Source: Verrucomicrobiota bacterium (GTDB lineage: Bacteria > Verrucomicrobiota > Verrucomicrobiia > Limisphaerales > JAEYXS01). From it: DNA of 57,770 bases. How positions within the stretch are numbered: the first letter of the stretch is position 1; each line of letters starts with the position of its first letter. Below the pieces are notes generated by a model that worked only from the letters and a program-made list of their open reading frames with translations, had not been told where the DNA came from and made no database searches. The position numbers and the translations under genes were made by a program. The stretch lies in contig JAEYXS010000122.1 in NCBI GenBank assembly GCA_023431185.1, positions 1 to 57,770 of the forward strand, in the 5' to 3' direction. Shown in pieces: positions 1-9,355 of this stretch.

Positions 1-454
1 GGGCTTAGGAGGTGGCGGTGGATGGTGGAGTAGGTGGACGGTTTTGGTTTTCGGGGGCGGTGGGCTGGCGGGAGGTTCTACGGGACGCAGTCCCGCGGTC
101 CAGGGTGTGGGCGTGAATTATTTTATCTGGATTTTCGGTTTTTGAGCGGTTTTTTGTGCGTAAGGCGTTGTGCGGGAGTTAGTTGGGTGGTTTTAAAATG
201 TTTTTCAGAAAGGGGGGCCATGGACAGCCAATGTCCTACCCCCTCGGTTAAATTATGAATTATGAAGGATGAGTTGGGAAGAAGCTCAAAAGGAAAGGAT
301 TGAGGATGATATGAAGATTGAAGGAAAGTTTGTCCAAAAGGACGGCGCGGGGACTTGGGTATTGAATCAATTAGTTGGCCTTGGCCGGGTGGCGCTTGCT
401 GGCGGGCGGTTTGCTGGCTCGACACTGGGTTTGGGCGGAAAGTATAAAGCGTTT
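1..454. other. Leader region without a supported gene
   Basis: I see no convincing gene here. The frame open from 34 to 258 translates to low-complexity Gly/Arg/Cys-rich peptide with no recognisable motif. The frame of the downstream oxidoreductase stays open back to 269, but that extension is A/G-rich repeat sequence. The stretch carries a short hairpin repeat near 222-236 followed by the A-rich tail ATGAATTATGAAG, which recurs near 16.4 kb. Confidence 0.6.
218..290 (+). repeat. GACA-N5-TGTC hairpin repeat with A/G-rich tail (copy 1)
   Basis: The core is GGACA, a five-base loop, then TGTCC (222-236), followed by TACCCC, CGGT, and a tail containing GAATTATGAAG and GATGAG. A second copy lies at 16354-16446. 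The outer base pair of the stem differs between copies (G-C here, T-A there), so the pairing is kept. Confidence 0.5.
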
Positions 455-2563
455 ATGCATTTGTTCCGAGTATGGGCTTCTTTGGCTTTGGCGACGGCGT
501 TTGGCTTACGCGCGCAGGCGGCGGAGTATGATGTGGTGGTATATGGCGGCACGTCGGCGGCGGTGATCGCGGCGGTGCAGGCGAAGAAGATGGGGAAGAC
601 GGCCATCATCGTCTCACCAGACAAACATCTGGGCGGTCTCTCGAGCGGCGGCTTGGGTTTCACGGATACGGGCAACAAGGCGGTGATCGGCGGGTTGTCC
701 CGGGATTTTTATCATCGCATCTGGAAGCATTACGACCAGAAGGACGCGTGGAAGTGGCAGAGCAAGGAATCCTACGGAAACAAGGGGCAGGGCACACCGG
801 CGATCGATGGCGCGGAGCGGACGATGTGGATCTTCGAACCGCACGCGGCGGAGAAGGTTTTCGAGGATTACGTGAAGGAGTATCAGATCCCGGTGGTGCG
901 GAATGAGTGGTTGGATCGCGCGAAGGGTGTGAAGAAAAACGGGGCACGCATCACGTCCATCACCACGTTGAGCGGCAAGACGTACACGGGAAAGATGTTC
1001 ATCGATTCGACTTATGAGGGTGATTTGATGGCGGCGGCGGGCGTGGATTATCATGTGGGGCGCGAGGCGAACAGTGTTTATGATGAGAAGTGGAACGGGG
1101 TGCAGGTGGGGGTGTTGCATCACCGGCATCATTTCGGCGCGGTGAAGGAGAAGATCAGCCCGTATGTGGTGCCGGGTGACCCAAAGAGCGGGGTGTTGCC
1201 GCGCATCAGCACGGAGCCGCCGGGTGAGTATGGCTCCGGAGACAAGCGCGTGCAGGCGTATTGCTTCCGCATGTGTCTGACGGATAACCCGGATAACATG
1301 ATCCCGTTCCCGAAGCCGGAAGGGTATGATCCGAAGCAGTATGAGCTGCTTTTGCGCATCTTCATGGCGGGTTGGCGCGAGACGTTCGACAAGTTCGATC
1401 CCATCCCGAACAAGAAGACGGACACGAACAATCATGGGCCGATGAGCACGGACAACATCGGGATGAATTATGATTATCCCGAAGCTTCATATGAGCGGCG
1501 CAAGGAGATCATCAAGGAGCATGAGACGTATCAGAAGGGCTGGCTGTATTTCATCGCGAACGATCCGCGCGTGCCGAAGGACGTGCAGGACCGGATGAGG
1601 AAGTGGGGCTTGCCGAAGGATGAGTTCATGGATAACGGCAACTGGTCACACCAGCTCTACATCCGCGAGGCGCGCCGGATGATTGGCAAGTATGTGATGA
1701 CGGAGAACGAACTCGTGAAGCGGCGTCCAACGCCGGAATCGGTGGGCATGGGCTCATACACGATCGATTCGCACAACGTGCAGCGTTACATCACGCCAGA
1801 AGGCTATGTGCAGAACGAAGGCGACATCGGCGTTTCCACGAAGGGGCCGTATGAGATCGCGTATGGTTCGCTGGTGCCGAAGAAGGGCCAGGCGGATAAT
1901 TTGTTCGTGCCGGTGTGCGTGTCGAGCACGCACATCGCGTATGGGTCCATCCGCATGGAGCCGGTGTTCATGATCCTGGCGGAATCGGCGGCGACGGCGG
2001 CGGTGCTGGCGATCGATGGGAACCTCGCGGTGCAGGATGTGCCGTATGCGAAGTTGCGCGAGTTGTTGCTGAAGCAGGGGCAGATCTTGGAATACAAGAA
2101 TCCAGCGGGAGCGAGCGCGGAAGGTGGTCAGGGCGGGATGTCGCCCGCGAAGTTCGGTGGGATCGTAGTGGATGATGCGGATGCGAAGCTGGCGGGCGAC
2201 TGGACGGATAGTTCGGCGGGGAAGACCTACATCGGGTTTGGGTATCAGCATGACGGGAACAAAAAGGACGGGAAGTTCAGCGCACGGTTCGAGGCGAAGC
2301 TGCCGAAGGCGGGGAAGTATGAAGTAAGGCTGGCTTATCCGCCGAACACCAACCGATCCAGCAAGGTGCCGGTGGTGGTGGAGCATGCCAACGGCAAGCA
2401 AACGATAACGGTAAACCAGAAGCAGGTGCCGCCGATCGAGGGAGTGTTCATTTCGCTGGGGGAATTTGAATTTGCGGAAGGAAAAGCGGCGGCGGTGACG
2501 GTTTCCAATGAGGGGGCGGATGGGTATGTCGTTATTGATAGTGTCCAATGGTTGGCGAAGTGA
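455..2563 (+). CDS. Secreted FAD-dependent oxidoreductase with C-terminal golvesin-like domain
   Basis: The 702-residue product starts with a signal peptide (MHLFRVWASLALATAFG, cleavage near AQAA). A dinucleotide-binding motif follows (VVYGGTSAAVIAA, about 28-40), then HLGGLSSGGLGFTD (about 58-71), as in the FAD_oxidored family common in Verrucomicrobiota. The last 130 residues (from about 570) resemble the golvesin/xanthan-lyase-type beta domain, with AGDWTDSS, GKYEVRLAYPP and GYVVIDSVQW. Substrate is unknown; homologues often sit in polysaccharide-use loci, which is only a hint. The ATG at 455 was chosen because it begins the signal peptide. The frame upstream to 269 is repeat-derived. Confidence 0.85.
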   Translation: MHLFRVWASLALATAFGLRAQAAEYDVVVYGGTSAAVIAAVQAKKMGKTAIIVSPDKHLGGLSSGGLGFTDTGNKAVIGGLSRDFYHRIWKHYDQKDAWKWQSKESYGNKGQGTPAIDGAERTMWIFEPHAAEKVFEDYVKEYQIPVVRNEWLDRAKGVKKNGARITSITTLSGKTYTGKMFIDSTYEGDLMAAAGVDYHVGREANSVYDEKWNGVQVGVLHHRHHFGAVKEKISPYVVPGDPKSGVLPRISTEPPGEYGSGDKRVQAYCFRMCLTDNPDNMIPFPKPEGYDPKQYELLLRIFMAGWRETFDKFDPIPNKKTDTNNHGPMSTDNIGMNYDYPEASYERRKEIIKEHETYQKGWLYFIANDPRVPKDVQDRMRKWGLPKDEFMDNGNWSHQLYIREARRMIGKYVMTENELVKRRPTPESVGMGSYTIDSHNVQRYITPEGYVQNEGDIGVSTKGPYEIAYGSLVPKKGQADNLFVPVCVSSTHIAYGSIRMEPVFMILAESAATAAVLAIDGNLAVQDVPYAKLRELLLKQGQILEYKNPAGASAEGGQGGMSPAKFGGIVVDDADAKLAGDWTDSSAGKTYIGFGYQHDGNKKDGKFSARFEAKLPKAGKYEVRLAYPPNTNRSSKVPVVVEHANGKQTITVNQKQVPPIEGVFISLGEFEFAEGKAAAVTVSNEGADGYVVIDSVQWLAK

Positions 2564-2736
2564 GTCTCAGAGGAATCACCATACAGACCTATGGTTTGCT
2601 GACGGAATCCGGCCAAGGAGGCCTAGTCACACGGGGTGGGCAATTTTTGCCAAGCAAACTTTACACCTTATTTACATACCCGGCTTGACCTAAGTCATGG
2701 TGTCACTACTCTCCGTCTGCAATTTCGCCACGACAC

Positions 2737-4428
2737 ATGACAATAAAGGTAAACAGTATTAACGCTTTACAGAGCGTTAGGGGATTCATCCGTCGCGCCC
2801 TTGTAATATTTACACCAATTCTTTGCGGTTGGCATCTGAATGCGGCGACGAATGAGGTGGCCGGAGCGCCGATCAAGCTGGAGGAGTTTCTCAAACAGGT
2901 TTGGACGCGGAACGAATCGTTGCAGATCCGTATCTTGGAATCCGTGATCAGTGACGAGCGATACAAAGCGGAGAAGGGGATTTTCGAACCGGAATATATT
3001 GGTGGGGTGGATGCGGTGGACCGGCGTCGTCCCAACACGGCGGAGCAACGGGCGAATTTGGGCGGCATCTTCGGCGGTGGTCCCAACATCTACAACGAGC
3101 GTAATAAGACCTACTCCAGTGCGTTTGAGGCGCTGGTCCCGACCGGTGCCAAGGTGCGTTTGGGATACACGCTGCAGGCGCTGGAGAACAACATCAACGC
3201 GGCGGCGAATCCGAATGGCGAGTGGGTGAGTACGGTCGGTCTGGCCATCACGCAGCCCTTGCTGAAAAACGGTGGCGTGACTGTCACCATGGCGGGCATC
3301 CGGGCGGCCGCCATCACGTCGGAGATTTCTTTCCAAGATTACCGCAAGAACATCATGGAAGTCATTTCCCAGGCGGAAGCGGCCTACTGGGATCTGTATC
3401 AGACGCAGGAACAGGCGAAGCTGGCGAAGGAGTCCTTGCGCGTAGCGGAGACGCTGCTGACGGACAACAAGAAGCGGGTGGAGCTGGGCAAGGCGGCGGA
3501 GATCGATGTGCTGCAGGCGGAAGCGGGCGTGGCTGAACGCACGGCCATCCTTAACGACGCAGAACAGCGGCTTAGTTCCGCGCGCAGCCGGGCGGCGACA
3601 ATGCTGTCCGATTCATGGTCGCCGAACGCCTTGGGCATGCTGGCGGCAGATGCACCGAGGGTGGTGGACCACAATTTCGATGTCACCCAGATGACGCTGG
3701 CAGCGTATGATTTGAATCCCAGCTATGGCTCATTGGTGAAGCAGGCGGAGCTGGAAGGCTTGCGGGTGAAAGTGGCCAAGAACCAGCGCATGCCGAATCT
3801 GGACCTGAAGGGTGGGTATGGTTTCAGCGGTTTGGGCAACAACCCGGGAGCCTCTTGGGATGCGGCGTATGAACAGGATTTCCCGAACTGGTCTGTGGGA
3901 GTGGAATTGCGTGTGCCGATGGGCGGCGGGGTGAAGAGCCGGCATGAATTGAAGGCGGCGGAACTGCGCCGGGAAGCCACGATGCGGGCGTTGAACGGCC
4001 TGGGCATCACGCTGGCGAACACGTTGCGTTCCTCGGTGTTCTCCGTGGGGAGCTACCGGGAGAATGTGGACCGCCACGGCAAGGTGGTGAGGGTGAACGA
4101 AGATGTCCTGAAGACGCAGCTCACACGGCTGGACGCCGGCAAGATCAGCAGCCGTGAGGTGCTCGAGGCGGAGGAGGATGTTTTCCGCGCCAAGATCGCG
4201 GCGCTCGACAATCTGATCCGGTATCAGCGGTCCTTACTGGAGCTCGATCTGGTGATCGGCCGGTTGCTGAAGGAGCGCAATCTGGATTTCACGCAGAAAG
4301 AATTGCAGGAGAATACGGCGGTGCTGGTGAGCAGCGGCCGTATCACCCAGGACAAGTATCAGGAATTTTTGAAAACGATGCACACGGAATACGACAAACG
4401 CCGTCCAGCGGTGAGCACCACGCCTTGA
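2737..4428 (+). CDS. TolC-family outer membrane efflux/secretion channel
   Basis: The 563-residue protein has an N-terminal signal region (RALVIFTPILCGWHLNAA) and the long amphipathic helical repeats of the OEP/TolC family. Visible motifs include ITQPLLKNGG near residue 170, the helix pair around QAEAAYWDLYQTQEQAKLAKESLRV (split here only for description), and a second copy of the fold with VGVELRVPMGGG. TolC proteins form trimeric channels across the outer membrane and periplasm for type I secretion or efflux. It is the first gene of a cluster with two adaptors, an M50 membrane protein and a SecA-like ATPase, so a role in protein or peptide export is inferred rather than drug efflux. No good Shine-Dalgarno precedes the ATG at 2737. 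Confidence 0.88.
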   Translation: MTIKVNSINALQSVRGFIRRALVIFTPILCGWHLNAATNEVAGAPIKLEEFLKQVWTRNESLQIRILESVISDERYKAEKGIFEPEYIGGVDAVDRRRPNTAEQRANLGGIFGGGPNIYNERNKTYSSAFEALVPTGAKVRLGYTLQALENNINAAANPNGEWVSTVGLAITQPLLKNGGVTVTMAGIRAAAITSEISFQDYRKNIMEVISQAEAAYWDLYQTQEQAKLAKESLRVAETLLTDNKKRVELGKAAEIDVLQAEAGVAERTAILNDAEQRLSSARSRAATMLSDSWSPNALGMLAADAPRVVDHNFDVTQMTLAAYDLNPSYGSLVKQAELEGLRVKVAKNQRMPNLDLKGGYGFSGLGNNPGASWDAAYEQDFPNWSVGVELRVPMGGGVKSRHELKAAELRREATMRALNGLGITLANTLRSSVFSVGSYRENVDRHGKVVRVNEDVLKTQLTRLDAGKISSREVLEAEEDVFRAKIAALDNLIRYQRSLLELDLVIGRLLKERNLDFTQKELQENTAVLVSSGRITQDKYQEFLKTMHTEYDKRRPAVSTTP

Positions 4429-4470
4429 GCCGGAGCTTTGGCCGTTCAAACTGTTGCCCCTTTAAAAACC

Positions 4471-5313
4471 ATGCACTTGCCGAACAAAAAAAACGGAATG
4501 AAACTGCCGGGCTGCTTCCTCGCCCTGATGTTGGCCAGCGTTACGCTGACTGCTGTGCAGGCCCAAACCACGGCGGCGGGCGTCACCGAGCCGTTCCAAG
4601 ATGTCATCCTCAGTGCCAGTGTGGCGGGTACGGTGGAGAAGCGCCTGGTGAAAGAGGGCGATGCCATCAAGACTGGCCAAGTCCTGATCGAGATGAAGAA
4701 ACGGCAGGAGGAGCTGGAAGTGAAACGGCGCAAACTGATCGCGGACAGCAAAGCGGAACTGGCCGCGGCGGAAGCGCGCGTAGTGACGGTGAAGACGGAC
4801 TTGGATTCCACCCGCAAGCTTTATGAAGCCACGAAGTCCGTCAGCAAGGATGATCTGGCCAAGAAGGAACTGGAGTATCAGCTTTCCGTGGCCGAGGTGG
4901 ATCGCCTGAAGATGACGGAGGACCGGGAAATCATCGAACACGACATGGCGGTGGAGTTGATGAAAGACCGGATAGTGACGTCGCCGCTGACCGGCTTTGT
5001 GGTGGAGTTCTTCCGGCAGGTGGGTGAAGACTGCAAGGCCCAGGAACCTTTGATGCGCGTGGTGGACACGCGGCAGTTCTACTTCGTGGCGAACGTGGAA
5101 GCCAAGGCCGGATACAATCTGAAGAATGGCGATACGGTGCAGTTGCTGATCGAAGCGGGGAGCAGATCGATACCGGTGACGGGCAAGGTCAGTTTCGTCT
5201 CGCCGGTGGTGGACCCCGCCAGCGGCCTGCTGAAAATCAAAGTGTTGTGTGACAACGCCAACGGCCAGGTGAAACCGGGCGTGGCGGGGACAATGCAAAT
5301 CAACGCGCAATAG
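4471..5313 (+). CDS. HlyD/RND-type periplasmic adaptor protein
   Basis: The 280-residue protein has a signal peptide (KLPGCFLALMLASVTLTAVQA), then a half barrel-sandwich (VAGTVEKRLVKEGDAIKTGQ, about 45-65), a long coiled-coil hairpin (about 68-155), the second half-motif ITSPLTGFVV-like (IVTSPLTGFVVEF), and a beta-barrel ending in VKPGVAGTMQI. Such adaptors bridge an inner-membrane component to TolC. The frame is open to a TTG at 4438, but ATG 4471 or ATG 4498 is more likely, since both keep the signal peptide. The stop is one base from the next ATG, so co-translation with the GAF-HlyD gene is likely. Confidence 0.85.
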   Translation: MHLPNKKNGMKLPGCFLALMLASVTLTAVQAQTTAAGVTEPFQDVILSASVAGTVEKRLVKEGDAIKTGQVLIEMKKRQEELEVKRRKLIADSKAELAAAEARVVTVKTDLDSTRKLYEATKSVSKDDLAKKELEYQLSVAEVDRLKMTEDREIIEHDMAVELMKDRIVTSPLTGFVVEFFRQVGEDCKAQEPLMRVVDTRQFYFVANVEAKAGYNLKNGDTVQLLIEAGSRSIPVTGKVSFVSPVVDPASGLLKIKVLCDNANGQVKPGVAGTMQINAQ

Positions 5314-5314
5314 C

Positions 5315-7183
5315 ATGAGTTCACTTAACCCCGGTGCCGCCCAAACGCCGCCTTCCTTCGCGGAAGAAGCCGCGAAGCTGCGGCAGTTCAGCGGCGCCCC
5401 GCAAGAGTTCTGGCCTACGTTTCTCAAACTGTGCGGTCAGGTGGGTGGTGCCGCCCGTGCGGTCCTGATCCGCAAAGACAACGAGGATGGCCGCTGGAAG
5501 CAGCTTTCCGAATGGTCCCTCCCGGAGACCTCAGCCGCCGGTCTGGCCCTGTTCCGCAATGCCTTGCTCTCCATGGCGGACGAGTGCGGCACGGCGGGCG
5601 TGTCCAAGCGCATCCTGGCGCAGGATGCGAAACCGGGAGCCAGTATTCCTGCAGGTGTGGCGGTCCGTTTGGTGCTGGCCTCTACGCAGGAGGTCTGTCT
5701 GGTTGCGATCTTCCTGCCGAACCTCCAGCCCCAGGAGCTTGATTCTATCGCCCTGCGGGTGCAGTTGCTTGCGGACATCCCCAAGTCCTATCAGGAACTG
5801 GGGCAGAACCGGCAGGCGCGCACGGATGCCGAAAAGCTGGCCATCGTGCTGGACACGCTGGCGGAGGTGAACGCGCAGACGCGTTACACTTCCTCGGCGC
5901 TTGCCTTGTGCAACAGCCTGGCGTCGCGGCTGCAATGCCAGCGCGTCAGCCTCGGCTGGTTTGAGAAGGGCTTCATCAAGCTGCAGGGCATCAGCCGCAC
6001 GGAACGTTTTGACCCAAAGATGGAAGCGGTGGTGGCCATCGAGAAGGTGATGGAGGAAGCGCTGGATCAAGACGATGAAATCTTGTGGCCGACGCCGGAG
6101 CATTACGCGCTGGTGAACCGTGACCATGCCGCCTTCGCGAAGGCGAACCAGTCCACCTCCGTTTGTTCCATCCCGTTACGCATCGAGGGCAAGGTGGTCG
6201 GTGTGATGACGCTGGAACGGGCCGACGGTGAGTTTTCCGTGACCGAGCTGCAACAGTTGCGCCTCGTCGGCGATCAGGTGGTGAACCGTCTGAGCGATCT
6301 GAAACGGCGCGACCGCTGGTTGGGAGCCCGGCTGGCCGCGGATGTACGCGAGAAGTTCGCCGGCTTCATGGGGCCGGAGCACACCTGGATGAAGGCCACG
6401 GGCATTGCCATCGCAATCGTCCTGGCGATACTTTTCCTCGTGCGGCCCAATTACCGCGTGGAGGCGAATTACATCCTGCGCAGCGAAGAAGTGCGGTATG
6501 TGTCCGCGCCCTTTAATGGTTACCTGGAAGAAGTGCTGGTGCGGCCGGGCGATGCGGTGAAGGCCGGACAAGTCGTTCTTCGCCTGAACCGTGACGATTT
6601 GCTGCTCGAAGAAGCGGCAGCGACGGCGGAGATGAGCCGTTACCAGCGGGAATCGGAAAAGGCGCGCGCGGCGAACCAACTGGCGGAGATGCGCGTGGCA
6701 CAATCGCAACTGGAAGAGACGAAGGCGCGCCTGAGCCTGGTGAAGTATCGCCTGACCCGCTCCGAGATCCGCGCCCCGTTTGATGCGGTGGTGGTGGAGG
6801 GGGATCTGCGCAACCGCGTGGGTGCCCCGGTGGAGCAAGGGGAGGCGCTGTTCCGCCTCGCCCGTACGGACAAACTGTATGTCGAGGCGGAGGTGAACGA
6901 GCGGGATATACATGAAGTGCTGGGCAAGGAGACGGGCGAGATCGCCTTTGTCAGTCAGCCGCACAAGCGCTATCCCGTGAAGATCGAACGGCTCGAACCC
7001 GCGGCCACCGCGAAGGAAGGCAAAAATGTGTTTCTGGTGCGTTGTGAAGTGGACGGCACGCCCGAGGAATGGTGGAAGCCCGGCATGAGCGGCGTCTGCA
7101 AACTGAACGTGGGCAACCGCAGTCTGATGTGGATCATCACGCATCGCACGGTTGACTTTCTGCGGATGTGGTTCTGGTGGTAA
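5315..7183 (+). CDS. GAF domain - transmembrane - HlyD fusion protein
   Basis: This 622-residue protein has an unusual order. A cytosolic N-terminal half ends in a GAF-like domain (about 175-325, with VCSIPLRIEGKVVGVMTLER). One membrane segment follows (about 362-377, GIAIAIVLAILFLV). The periplasmic adaptor part has a lipoyl half-motif (YVSAPFNGYLEEVLVRPGD, 394-412), a coiled coil to about 490, the second half-motif (SEIRAPFDAVVVEGD) and a beta-barrel ending in WWKPGMSGVCKLNVG. It therefore couples a possible cytosolic sensor to an adaptor, and it is the second adaptor in the cluster. Which ligand the GAF domain binds cannot be told from sequence. Start at ATG 5315, one base after the previous stop. 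Confidence 0.85.
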   Translation: MSSLNPGAAQTPPSFAEEAAKLRQFSGAPQEFWPTFLKLCGQVGGAARAVLIRKDNEDGRWKQLSEWSLPETSAAGLALFRNALLSMADECGTAGVSKRILAQDAKPGASIPAGVAVRLVLASTQEVCLVAIFLPNLQPQELDSIALRVQLLADIPKSYQELGQNRQARTDAEKLAIVLDTLAEVNAQTRYTSSALALCNSLASRLQCQRVSLGWFEKGFIKLQGISRTERFDPKMEAVVAIEKVMEEALDQDDEILWPTPEHYALVNRDHAAFAKANQSTSVCSIPLRIEGKVVGVMTLERADGEFSVTELQQLRLVGDQVVNRLSDLKRRDRWLGARLAADVREKFAGFMGPEHTWMKATGIAIAIVLAILFLVRPNYRVEANYILRSEEVRYVSAPFNGYLEEVLVRPGDAVKAGQVVLRLNRDDLLLEEAAATAEMSRYQRESEKARAANQLAEMRVAQSQLEETKARLSLVKYRLTRSEIRAPFDAVVVEGDLRNRVGAPVEQGEALFRLARTDKLYVEAEVNERDIHEVLGKETGEIAFVSQPHKRYPVKIERLEPAATAKEGKNVFLVRCEVDGTPEEWWKPGMSGVCKLNVGNRSLMWIITHRTVDFLRMWFWW

Positions 7184-7195
7184 GCCAAGCACGCC

Positions 7196-9355
7196 ATGGA
7201 ACAATCCCGCACATTCAGCGAGTCGTGGCACCGGGTGGCCAGCCAGAAGATCCAGTTGCGTCCCGGCGTGCAGGTGCAGCGCCAGCAGTTCCGGGGGGAA
7301 CGCTGGATCGTTCTGCAAAACCCGCTGGCCAACCAGTTCTTCCGGATGCGACCGGAAGCGTATGAATTCGTCGCCCGGCTGCGACCGGGCAAGACGGTGG
7401 AGGAAGTCTGGCAGGAATGCCTCGAGCGTTTTCCCGATGCCGCCCCCGGACAGGAAGCCGTGGTGCAACTGCTCGCGCAACTTTACCACGCGAACCTGCT
7501 CCAGTACGAGCTGGCACCGGATGCCGAGCAGCTTTTCCAGCGGCAACGCAAGCGCAAGCAACAGGAATTGGGCATGAAGTGGCTGAACATCATGTTCATG
7601 CGCTTCCCGCTGCTTGACCCGGATCGTTTTCTCGTCAAGACACTCCCTTTCGTCGGCTGGCTTATCAGCCCCATCGGATTGGTCCTGTGGTTGATTGTTG
7701 TCGGTCTTGGGCTGAAAGCCGGGATGGATAATTCCTCGTTGCTGCTGGATCAGTCACAAGGGGTGCTCGCCCCGGACAACCTGATCTGGCTGTACCTCGG
7801 CATGATCCTCATCAAGACCGTACACGAGTTCGGTCACGCCTACTTCTGCCGGAAGTTCGGCGGCGAGGTGCATGTCATGGGCATCATGCTCATGATCTTC
7901 ACGCCGGTGCCGTTCGTGGATGCCACGGCGAGCTGGGGGTTCCGCAGCCGCAAGGAGCGCGTACTCGTGGGCTGCGCGGGCATGATCGTGGAGCTGTTCG
8001 TGGCGGCGATCGCGGCGGTGGTCTGGGCGAACACGGCGCAAGGTTCGATCATCCACAGCGTGACGTTCAACATGATGTTCATCGCGTCGGTCTCCACACT
8101 GTTGTTCAACCTGAACCCGCTGATGCGGTTCGACGGTTACTACATCATGTCGGATCTGCTGGAGATCCCGAACCTGAACCAGCGTTCGACGAGCCAGATG
8201 ACCTCGTGGATCGAGCGGAAGGCTTTTGGGGTGAAGACCGCGCAAAGCCCGGCGCACAGTCCACGCGAGGCGGTCTGGCTGACGGTTTACGGCATCAGCG
8301 CGCTGATCTATCGGACGATTGTTTTCGTGGGCATCATCTGGTTCATCGCCGACAAGTGGCTGTTGCTCGGCATGTTGATGGCCGCTGTCTGCCTGTTCAC
8401 CTGGCTGGTGGTGCCGACGTACAAGTTCATCAAGTATCTGAGCAGCAGTCCCAAGCTGGAGCGCACCCGTCCCCGGGCCATCGGCGTGGTCGCGACGGTG
8501 ATGGCGGCGTTGATCCTTTTGCTGGCTGTCATCCCGTTCCCACACTATTTCCGGGCCTCGGGTGTGGTGCAGGCCAGAGAGTGGAGCCAGATCATCACGG
8601 AAGCTCCCGGTGAAGTCGCCGAAGTGATCGCCACACCCGGACAGCCGGTGAAAGCCGGACAGCCACTCTTGCGGCTGGAGAATCCAGAGTTGGCGATGCA
8701 GTTGATGCAGGCCCAGGCCACCAAGCAGGAAGTGGAAGGTCGGCTCCGGGCCGCGATGCAACGCGATGCTGCGGCTGTGGAACCATTACGGAAGCGTTTG
8801 GAATCGGCCGAAAAACTGATTGAACGGATCACGAAGGAACAGCAGAACCTCATCGTCCGGGCCCGGCATGAAGGCATTTGGGTCGCCCCGGGAGTGGAAG
8901 ATTTGCAGCAACGCATCGTGAAACGTGGCTCGCCGCTGGGCTTGCTGGTGAATCCGAAACAGTTCGAGTTCTCCGCGACCGTCATGCAGGAGGATGTGGA
9001 CCGCATCTTCATCAAGAACGAGATTCCGCCTGCCGAGGTGCGTTTGCCTGGCGACGCCGAGAAGGTCTTGAAGGTGGAGCAACTCCGGGTCGTGCCTGGT
9101 GAACAGAAGAACCTGCCGACCCCGGCCTTGGGCTGGGAAGGTGGCGGGGATATCGCCATCAACATGAAGGAAAGTTCCGGTCGCGTCGCGGCCGAGCCGT
9201 TCTTCTCGGTGATCGGACAATTCACGTCGGAGAGCGAAATGGTCCTGCTCCATGGCCGGACCGGCAAGGTGCGGTTCCAGTTGGAGAGCGAACCGTTGCT
9301 GCCCCGTTGGATCCGGCGATTGGGACAACTGCTCCAGAAGCGCTTTCAGTTTTGA
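7196..9355 (+). CDS. PqqD-like / M50 site-2-protease-like / HlyD-like polytopic membrane protein
   Basis: The 719-residue protein combines three parts. Residues about 18-110 look like a PqqD-type winged-helix (RRE-like) domain, ending in AQLYHANLLQYE. Residues about 150-450 form a polytopic M50 core with the zinc motif HEFGH (210-214) and the downstream motif NPLMRFDGYY (D313), both intact. After the last membrane helix (near 440) comes a lipoyl-type half (APGEVAEVIATPGQPVKAGQ), a coiled coil and a second half. M50 proteins with adaptor arms and PqqD domains are known from peptide-export contexts, and PqqD/RRE folds bind leader peptides in RiPP pathways. The gene overlaps the SecA-like gene by four bases if that starts at TTG 9352. 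Proposed role: inner-membrane hub, possibly also a leader protease. Confidence 0.85.
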   Translation: MEQSRTFSESWHRVASQKIQLRPGVQVQRQQFRGERWIVLQNPLANQFFRMRPEAYEFVARLRPGKTVEEVWQECLERFPDAAPGQEAVVQLLAQLYHANLLQYELAPDAEQLFQRQRKRKQQELGMKWLNIMFMRFPLLDPDRFLVKTLPFVGWLISPIGLVLWLIVVGLGLKAGMDNSSLLLDQSQGVLAPDNLIWLYLGMILIKTVHEFGHAYFCRKFGGEVHVMGIMLMIFTPVPFVDATASWGFRSRKERVLVGCAGMIVELFVAAIAAVVWANTAQGSIIHSVTFNMMFIASVSTLLFNLNPLMRFDGYYIMSDLLEIPNLNQRSTSQMTSWIERKAFGVKTAQSPAHSPREAVWLTVYGISALIYRTIVFVGIIWFIADKWLLLGMLMAAVCLFTWLVVPTYKFIKYLSSSPKLERTRPRAIGVVATVMAALILLLAVIPFPHYFRASGVVQAREWSQIITEAPGEVAEVIATPGQPVKAGQPLLRLENPELAMQLMQAQATKQEVEGRLRAAMQRDAAAVEPLRKRLESAEKLIERITKEQQNLIVRARHEGIWVAPGVEDLQQRIVKRGSPLGLLVNPKQFEFSATVMQEDVDRIFIKNEIPPAEVRLPGDAEKVLKVEQLRVVPGEQKNLPTPALGWEGGGDIAINMKESSGRVAAEPFFSVIGQFTSESEMVLLHGRTGKVRFQLESEPLLPRWIRRLGQLLQKRFQF

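Noticed and set aside
34..258. Open frame of 74 codons at the left end
   Set aside because: Low-complexity product, no motif, and it runs through the hairpin repeat.
6176..7561. 461-codon antisense open frame
   Set aside because: It lies opposite two genes with clear domains (GAF-HlyD and PqqD-M50) and gives a His/Leu/Arg-rich product typical of GC-rich antisense frames.
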